Source: Antitrichia curtipendula
Taxonomy: Eukaryota; Streptophyta; Bryopsida; Hypnales; Leucodontaceae
DNA length: 64,000 nt
Direction of reading: 5' to 3'
Assembly (NCBI GenBank): GCA_951230915.1
Contig: OX579635.1
Coordinates: forward strand, 19,778,001 to 19,842,000
Each line of letters begins with the position of its first letter. Positions within the stretch are counted from its first letter, which is position 1. The notes below the pieces were generated by a model. The model saw only the letters and a list, made by a program, of their open reading frames with translations, did not search any database and was not told the origin of the DNA. The position numbers were made by a program, and so were the translations under genes. Shown piece by piece: positions 57,725 through 64,000 of this stretch.

Positions 57725-58918
57725 AAGGTGAAAACATCCTAAACTCTATGTGTACCCATTTTTGAAAAGTAGATTTCTATTGCAAATGTCCTCCAAAGTG
57801 CAATTAAACCAATCTCATACTAAATTGTGATTGGTGGATTGTTGATTATCTAGATTTCAATCTTATGATCAAACTACGTGACAATTTTAGTAGCTTAGGA
57901 AGTTCTACTTTGACAATTCTTAGTAATTACATACTTAATCCAAAAATTCTATATTTATTTTTCAAAATTCACGATTTTTAGTTGCTAATACTACAAAAAT
58001 ATTTTCTCCTAAAAAAAGGTGCTTCCAACTACGTTAATTTTTTATTTTAATGGATTTTGTGTGTATTCTCCTTAATCCTAGAAGAATGGGTTGGACACAA
58101 TGGAAATCATCTTTTTTTAGCACCGTGAGAATAATTTGCTCACAACCCCCCATGAGCACTATGCAAGACCTCTCCTTTTTCATACCAACTTTCAAGGATG
58201 AACATTGGCACTTCTATCTCATATAGAAGGTTTCTCTGTCATCTATCATGGTGTCCTTGGAAGGTTAAACTCCTATTCAAACTTCCCTCCCTTGTTGTGT
58301 TTTGGGATGCCAAAGCCTCCATTGACCCCTTTTTTGTCCACAACCAAAAAGAACCCGTTTCCATTGCGGGGTTGGAGGGGTTCAAATCCCTCCAGCTCTA
58401 CAAAAGTTGAAAACATTCTTGGACCCTCCAGACCCTAAAACGGAGCTTGCTTTCCCAACTGTACCCTGCGTCAAGATTTCAGAATTTTTTTCTCCTCTCT
58501 GCCCGCAGTCGACCTCCAGTTCCGGTTCCCAGTTCCGGTTCCCAGTTCCGGTTCCCAAGGGCAACCGGCTCTAACGTAACATAACCCTGGCAGGGCCATT
58601 TAGCTCGTTTCTCCAGTCTTCATAATTTCCTGGGCGTCCCACCAGAGGCATGTACCTTGTGCAGTCATACACCCACAAATCCTTTCGTACTGCACATCCA
58701 TGATGTCAGCTATGTTAATAATAGGTGATTATTACATGCACCATCAACTTGTCAGAAGATCTTTCTCCTCAACATCCGATCATGTTCCTGAGTGAGTTCC
58801 ACCACTGCATGCATCAATCCTTGGACACATTTCCCTAGTCACTTCAGTTCAGTTAATTGTAGCACATGTCCACTTAACTCAACATAAGTAAAGTGTAACT
58901 TAACTTAATCGAGGTTAC
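57725..58918. other. Spacer, GC rising, no gene supported
   Basis: AT-rich to about 58130, then intermediate GC. Overlapping plus-strand frames at 58198-58438 are unrecognised. A tRNA-like T-arm at 58371-58400 was considered and rejected. A 13-bp triplet repeat is annotated separately. Confidence 0.45.
58517..58555. repeat. Perfect 13-bp tandem repeat, three copies
   Basis: The unit CAGTTCCGGTTCC occurs three times without change at 58517, 58530 and 58543. Confidence 0.95.
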
Positions 58919-58924
58919 TTAAAT

Positions 58925-59160
58925 GGGCCGGGGTGAACTGACCCCCTCGCTCGTACCCCTGGGAAAACCCTGGAATTTTTTATTTTCCATGCATGAATTT
59001 TTCTCAAATTCTGAATTCATATTTGCAATCAGAGGCCCCAAATTAGCTAGGGGGGTTAAGAAAATAGATTTTACACGGCACAAAATAGGGGGCTTTTTTT
59101 TATGTGCACCCCTGGATGGACTTTGGCAGTACGAGCGAGGGGGTCAGTTCACCCCGGCCC
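58925..59160. mobile_element. 236-bp MITE with perfect 32-bp terminal inverted repeats
   Basis: The left terminus (58925-58956, beginning GGGCCGGGGTGAACTGAC) is the exact reverse complement of the right terminus (59129-59160). Both sides are flanked by the direct repeat TTAAAT (58919-58924 and 59161-59166), a likely target-site duplication. The 172-bp interior is AT-rich and noncoding, so the element needs a transposase from elsewhere. Perfect termini imply a young insertion or recent gene conversion. The superfamily is not assigned: 6-bp duplications and these ends fit no family I can name with confidence. Confidence 0.9.
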
Positions 59161-59169
59161 TTAAATGCC

Positions 59170-60755
59170 ACTAAGACTAAGTTTAGTTCCTTGACTGCTG
59201 CCTGGACCGGACTGGCTGGTTTCAAATGTTCCAACAACAGCAAGATCATTCCACCCATCAGCAACCAGGGCGAAGTGAGGCGGTGGTGAAAAGGAGGCAA
59301 AAGACTACAGTTGGTACTGTAGCTACCCTTTTTTCTTTTTCTTTTTCTTTGGGGAAACTGACGAAAGAGAGACCTCCAAGTCACTTTTGCACAGAAAAAC
59401 GCTGACGGAATTTGAACCAGGCAAGTCGAAGTCTAGAAGGGAGGGACATTTGCCAAGAAAGACGAAACTCTCCAAGGACTGATGAAATCTTACTGTATAG
59501 TACAGGACAGTTCTTTCTCGGGGTGTGTGCGTGTGTGGAGCTACAACAAGCTCATTCAATCTTGTTTTGTAGCTACGCCGCAGACTTCATTAGGTTGAGC
59601 CCATTGCCGTTTTCTTACAAATCAATGTTGGACAGGCACCACATTTGCTTTCGAAAGAATGCTTGACTTCACGATACCCATGTAAGGTAACTTCACCTAA
59701 AATCGCATAAATAAACAATTCAACATGGTTCCCATTATTGTATTCAATTTTTTGGAGAGTCCTGTTGGTAGTGAAAAGGGGGTTTTAGATTATTTTAGAA
59801 TGCATTTTTTGGACACTGTATGAATAAACTACAAATTTCATAAGTGCTGAAAATAGATATTTCTAAAAGCAATCATAGAATCTCATGAGCAATGGGTGTA
59901 CATTTTAGGCAAGAATATATAATGTGCGATTTCAGAAACTGCACAATTTAAGGTGTAGTTACCTTAAAACAAACAGTAGGGAAGAAATTGGGATGCAATT
60001 TGCAAATTCATTACATTTGAATTAAAATATGCTATGAAACCATTTACTTGAATGGAAACTTTGGTAACAAATATAAGAGATTTCAATCTAAAAGCAAAAC
60101 AGAAAAGTATACAATGCTTTGATATTTGTTGTATTCTGCGCTAGGAAACAATAAGGTCAAAAGCCCATTGTAGACCATGTTATCATTGTGCATGGAAACA
60201 CTTTTCGAATTTATAAGTCTTGTAAGACAAAAAAAGAAAAAAAGAAAAAAAGAAAATTAAATATACTGTTGTCAATCTTAATTTTGTAAACAAAAATATA
60301 TACTACAAATTGTCAAACCAAAACTATCCTTTACAATATGATGATTTTTTAATCACGTTCCAAACTTTCCAAACCTAATTCTACATTCATTACAATTTCC
60401 CTAAGATGCAATGGGGCAAATTTAAGTGCAAATATCTGAAACTGGATCCCAAATTGGGACGATGATTGGCGATTCTAAAGAGGTGGAGCTACCTACCTTA
60501 GTCTACAAATTGAAAGATATGCAAATGTCACCATAAATGTTGACTGCAATCATTTACTATTAGGGTACAAAATTTGCTTTCGATGGAAATTGTAAAATAT
60601 TCTATCTCGGATTAAAAGTAACAAGCTTTTTGTTTTCGTAGCAATATTTTTTGTTTTTGTTTTTGTTTTTATAAAACAAATGGACAGTTCCCATTGATGA
60701 ATAGCCTTCGATAAAGAGTTCCACGTCTTATTTGGACTAATCAGTGAAGCTCTGT
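59170..60755. other. Spacer, no gene supported
   Basis: Intermediate GC to about 59680, then AT-rich. Simple repeats: (TTTTTC)n near 59329-59350, (A6-7 G)n near 60230-60255 and (GTTTTT)n near 60645-60670. Overlapping small frames around 59100-59670 are chance or MITE-derived. Confidence 0.5.
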
Positions 60756-60756
60756 T

Positions 60757-62107
60757 TTACTCTATAGCTTCTTCACAGTAATGAAAGGCTACTTGCCTAC
60801 TTACTCTCCAAATCCTCTCCAGAAAAAGTAAAAAAAAGTAAAGGCATGGTTGAATAACGCCTACTGGACGGACAGTAGGAAAGACGATCGGTGCAAGACC
60901 CGAGAGAGTCGAGAGACTGGAGATATTTGAATACTTTATGGAGCAGAGAACGAGGAGTCTCTGGCACCCATAAATGAGATCATTCACTTTATCTTCTTGC
61001 TAATAAACTTTGGATTCCAGTCACTGGCCTCCGCATCTCCCACGGTCCCGCCCTCACAAGCGCCGAGCATTCGGTTCTGGTGGTAAACAAATGTTTTGTG
61101 TATATTCCTTTCAGTAACAAGGAAGTCCAGGTCTCAAGGAACGGTCTATCCACCATATGTATCCAACAAGGTTCATGCATACAACTCAGCGTCCCCACTT
61201 CCCCATTCCAATCAAAGAATATCGCAATTTAAGTTACGGAGCAGTATACCCAACAGTCAGACATGACCCGCACTCGTCAACAATGAATCTGAGGCTATGA
61301 TTTCTAGGTTGAGCACTGAAAAAAACACATCCAAAAACTTATTTCAACAGCATAAGCACCTTCAGCATAGGCACTTCACGTAAGTTTCACAAACAAAAGA
61401 AAACAGGGAAAACTCGAAAGGCAATTAAGAAAAGAAAAGAGTTCAGTAACGAGTAATCTCCCGTTGCTGGACTTAACCATAGCCACTTCCCAGAGCTGCC
61501 CGCCCCAGATGAAACGTTCGGAAACTACCGCGGAAAACGGGTCGCAAATATTCCACGAGGCTCGAGAACAGAGAAATAAGGTACGTTGACTAGCAAAACT
61601 CGATATCCTAGCACTAATGCGCGTATACAACAAAAAGGTGGAGTGTTCTTCGCAACGCCTAACTTCCACACGAGAAACGAGAGAACACTCGCTCATGGTT
61701 GTTCAAAAGAAGTCAGTGACAGCAACCTCTCGCCCAGCTAAATATTGAAAAGAAGCATACAGTTCAAATGCTACTGGCTTAAACCAAGGGCAAGAAGCTA
61801 AAGAGGGCAACAAAGAAACACGGAACAAACATCAAGTCTAGGCGTTTTCAAGAAAGGCAGAATGCGGAAGAGCCTACTGCATGTAATGAAGGGGCGAAGC
61901 TGCTGCTGCACCGACCTGCAGGCAAAAACAAATTTGATTCCTGGAACGTCCCTGGTGATACACAGAGAGGACCTACTTCTGCACTCATCTTTAAAAAGGG
62001 CCGAGAAGACTAATACACTTTTTTCTGGCCCCCCTACCTTCACAATGTTTGTTGTTTGTATACAAAAGAAAAGACAGTGCTGAAAATCCAATTGGTGCTC
62101 GTCCCTC
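60757..62107 (-). other. Intermediate-GC region downstream of the acidic protein gene
   Basis: Minus-strand frames at 60757-60987, 60989-61198, 61376-61696 and 61798-62091 have no recognisable domains or clear splice links. The part nearest 62107 is presumably the 3' UTR of the acidic protein gene; the rest could contain 3' UTR introns or unrelated single-copy DNA. No strong poly(A) signal was found. Confidence 0.4.
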
Positions 62108-62602
62108 CTACTTGGCTCCGTTTAACAGGTGAGTGGCGTCCTCCGTGCCGTTCACAATCCCGGCCTTGGGAGCGTCGCCCTCTTGCAGCAGAGTCCTGAG
62201 CCCGACATCGCCCGAAGAGGCGTCCTTACCGGTCCCCGCAGGCGCAGCCGCAGCGTCGTCCCCGACGGAGTCGATGTCTTCAGCGTCCTCCGCCGCGGCG
62301 ACCGCTGAGACGTGCTCCTCGTCTTCCTCGCCGTTGATCCTCTCCTCGCTCTCGTTGCCGTTGTGCTCCTCAAGCTCGGGGTCGACGACGTCGTTCTTTA
62401 CCGACTCCACGCCGTCGCCGTCGACCTCTGCCGTGGCGTCCCCGTTCTCGGCCTTCTCCACTCGGGGCTTCTTCGCCACTTGCACCTCTTCGTCCTCTCC
62501 TCCATTCTTCTCGTCGAAGCCGATGGGGTCCTCCGCCGACAAACCCAGCCCCTTCTCGAGCTCCACGGTCTCCCCCAACCCGGTATCCGTCGGCGCTGCC
62601 AT
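62108..62602 (-). CDS. Acidic, probably nuclear, unknown protein
   Basis: An uninterrupted 164-residue ORF starts at the ATG at 62602 (MAAPTDTGLGE) in a GC-rich island. It is strongly acidic, with repeated Glu/Asp runs (GGEDEEVQ, EEHNGNESEERINGEEDEEH, AEDAEDIDSVGDD), low hydrophobicity and a KKPRVEK basic patch at residues 44-50 that fits a monopartite nuclear signal. The C-terminus (GLRTLLQEGDAPKAGIVNGT and ATHLLNGAK) is the only less charged part and may be the conserved functional tail. Such composition occurs in histone chaperone-like proteins and in N-terminal regions of nuclear or nucleolar proteins; no specific family is recognised. The antisense frame (62133-62612) is Ser/Pro-rich and is a shadow. 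GC-rich codons, strand-consistent start and length support a real gene, though further exons downstream cannot be excluded. Confidence 0.65.
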   Translation of the reverse strand: MAAPTDTGLGETVELEKGLGLSAEDPIGFDEKNGGEDEEVQVAKKPRVEKAENGDATAEVDGDGVESVKNDVVDPELEEHNGNESEERINGEEDEEHVSAVAAAEDAEDIDSVGDDAAAAPAGTGKDASSGDVGLRTLLQEGDAPKAGIVNGTEDATHLLNGAK

Positions 62603-63440
62603 TGACGATTAGCACACCACCACCACCTAACAACCACCGACCACCTCTCTGAACTCCAAGCTCCTACTGCTGCGTACGCCTCCGCCTGCACTAAATGCCC
62701 ACTCACCAAGAACCCACGACGAAGAAGCGCTGCAACATGCGCACAACAGGCGAGCTGCGGAGAAGGAGAGAGAGAGAAAGAAAGGAACTCTCAGACGGAG
62801 AGAAGCAAAAAAAGAAACGGTGAGGGGGAGAGACAAAAGCAGTAGCAGTGCGACGCGGACTGCGAAACTGTTTGGGAATGCGAAACTTCCGTACCCGGCT
62901 TGCTGGGGGTGCCTTTGGTCGCGGCCTCCGTCCACGGCCTGCCTGGGACGCTGGCTGGTGGGCTTCACGACTGGCCCACGTCGGTGTGGACTCTTGCAAC
63001 TGCTCCCGCAAGCGTGCCACGCCACTTGTCAACCCGCATGTCGCCCTCGTGGCACCGGCGGTGATGACTCAAACCCCGCGCGGGAGCCATTCTGCGTCTT
63101 CGGTGATCAATTAGACAATGACGCTTATGTACCGTTTCCCGCGCACGGCACCCCGCAAGGCCACAAGCAATGGAAAGGAGACACGGAAGGGATCGGCTGC
63201 CTGCCTGATCAATTTGCCGCTATCTGTCACCAGGCGCATTGATCACCAGTGATTCCGATTAGTCGGGCTCATCCCGGGCCTTTGCTGGACTGGAGCTCCG
63301 GTGCATCAGCATCCGCCCCACCGGCGCCGGCAAATTCTTCCGTCACACCTCACGCGCAGACGATCGCCACAACGGGTCGCACTGCCTGCGCTCGCTCATT
63401 ATTGGCTCTCCGGCGCCTGCCACGTTGGCCGTTTGTCCAC
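62603..63440 (-). promoter_or_regulatory. GC-rich promoter / 5' leader of the acidic protein gene
   Basis: GC-rich DNA with purine-rich 'gaaggagagagagagaaagaaagg' at about 62761-62785, i.e. CT-rich on the transcribed minus strand, as is common in plant leaders. Overlapping frames on both strands show no domain. A divergent plus-strand transcript could start here but none is supported. Confidence 0.45.
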
Positions 63441-63449
63441 TTCAGGCAC

Positions 63450-64000
63450 TTCTGCTCAGCCCATGGCAGGACATTCTTTCATTTCGCTGGAAAACATTTT
63501 GAATTTGGTGTGGAGGGTATCAGTCATTCAGTCCTTCCTGCTTCACTCATGTCAGTCATTTCAATCGAGATTTGTACCTGGATTATCGTATTCATTTGAC
63601 TCCAACAAGCATGCCATGTCGGTTCTTGTCCGCCTCTGCCACCTCCCTTCTGCTCAGACAGACAGCCCCCACCCCATTCTTTCGTTTCAGAGTTCGACTG
63701 GACTTCATCGCGCTGGGATGTGTCAGTTTTGGGATTCGGTGTGAGGGTATGTTATCACCGGTGCATTTCATTTGAAGAAAGATTTGTACCTGGATCATAC
63801 TACAGTATCGTGGCTCGATCATGCATTCCACGTTGTCTTATTATTCATTCTGAATCTGTCACTTGACGTTAGTATAGTTCACTCATTTACTCGTATTTTC
63901 ACCGGTGATGGGACTTGAACGAGCTGGGATGATGAAATTTTGAATTCGGTTACGAGGGTATCATGCATGCAAATCGTTTCAATAAAGATTTGTGCCAGCC
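63450..64000. repeat. Degenerate tandem repeat, ~215-bp unit, cut by window end
   Basis: Three units share 'ggac.ttca..cgctgg', then 'ttttg.attcggtgtgagggtat', then 'tttca.t..agatttgtacctgga' or close variants. The 'gagggtat' block falls near 63513, 63744 and 63954, spaced about 210-230 bp. The third unit ends at the window edge, so the array may continue. Confidence 0.7.

Noticed and set aside
58371..58400. tRNA-like T-arm with 'ggggttcaaatccc' (B-box-like)
   Set aside because: Only the T-arm fits. No matching acceptor stem, D-arm or A-box lies at the right distance upstream.
62133..62612. 159-codon Ser/Pro-rich plus-strand frame
   Set aside because: It is the antisense shadow of the acidic ORF; poly-Glu/Asp codons read as Ser-rich on the other strand.
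1..64000. CRISPR arrays, bacterial operons or phage modules
   Set aside because: No short regularly spaced direct repeats with unique spacers, no polycistronic layout; spliced plant genes show this is eukaryotic DNA.

Overview
The window is eukaryotic nuclear DNA from a land plant. It contains GT-AG introns, plastid starch metabolism (phosphoglucan, water dikinase), a plant-type HMA protein, and long AT-rich, repeat-filled spacers between short GC-richer gene islands. Low gene density, strong GC contrast between genes and spacers, and an intronless dikinase gene suggest a non-seed plant such as a moss. That placement is inference; no marker here fixes the species.

Region by region. 1-5 kb: AT-rich DNA with a dimeric ~79-bp minisatellite split by a near-perfect 353-bp foldback element. 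5-8.6 kb: a GC-rich island with a four-exon HMA-domain (HPP-type) gene. 8.6-26 kb: spacer with several tandem-repeat families (66 bp, ~125 bp, ~178 bp, ~135 bp), a decayed Copia retrotransposon and copies of a dispersed noncoding repeat called family A here. 26-31 kb: the phosphoglucan, water dikinase gene, intronless in its coding part, with a duplicated ~136-bp block just upstream. 31-34.5 kb: AT-rich spacer with an inverted pair of family B repeats and a foldback element. 34.5-38.4 kb: a three-exon Xaa-Pro dipeptidase (prolidase) gene on the minus strand, then an orphan coding-like exon. 38-45 kb: AT-rich DNA with family A and LTR remnants. 44.9-45.6 kb: a short minus-strand ORF whose first half resembles the ubiquitin-like N-terminus of NPL4. 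46.2-48.1 kb: two-exon TAF9. 48-58.9 kb: spacer with a large inverted repeat carrying gag-like debris, a higher-order satellite and an LTR-like segment. 58.9-59.2 kb: a 236-bp MITE with perfect 32-bp terminal inverted repeats and a 6-bp target duplication. 62.1-62.6 kb: an acidic, probably nuclear, protein gene on the minus strand; a ~215-bp tandem repeat runs off the window end.

The genes are independent housekeeping or regulatory loci: transient starch breakdown in the plastid, Pol II initiation (TFIID/SAGA), proline recycling, and an HMA-fold protein. Nothing indicates an operon or shared pathway. The most unusual items are the stand-alone NPL4 N-domain ORF with a duplicated basic tail, the HMA protein with a broken metal site and three phospho-motif-like repeats, the intronless dikinase, and the two very well preserved inverted-repeat elements.
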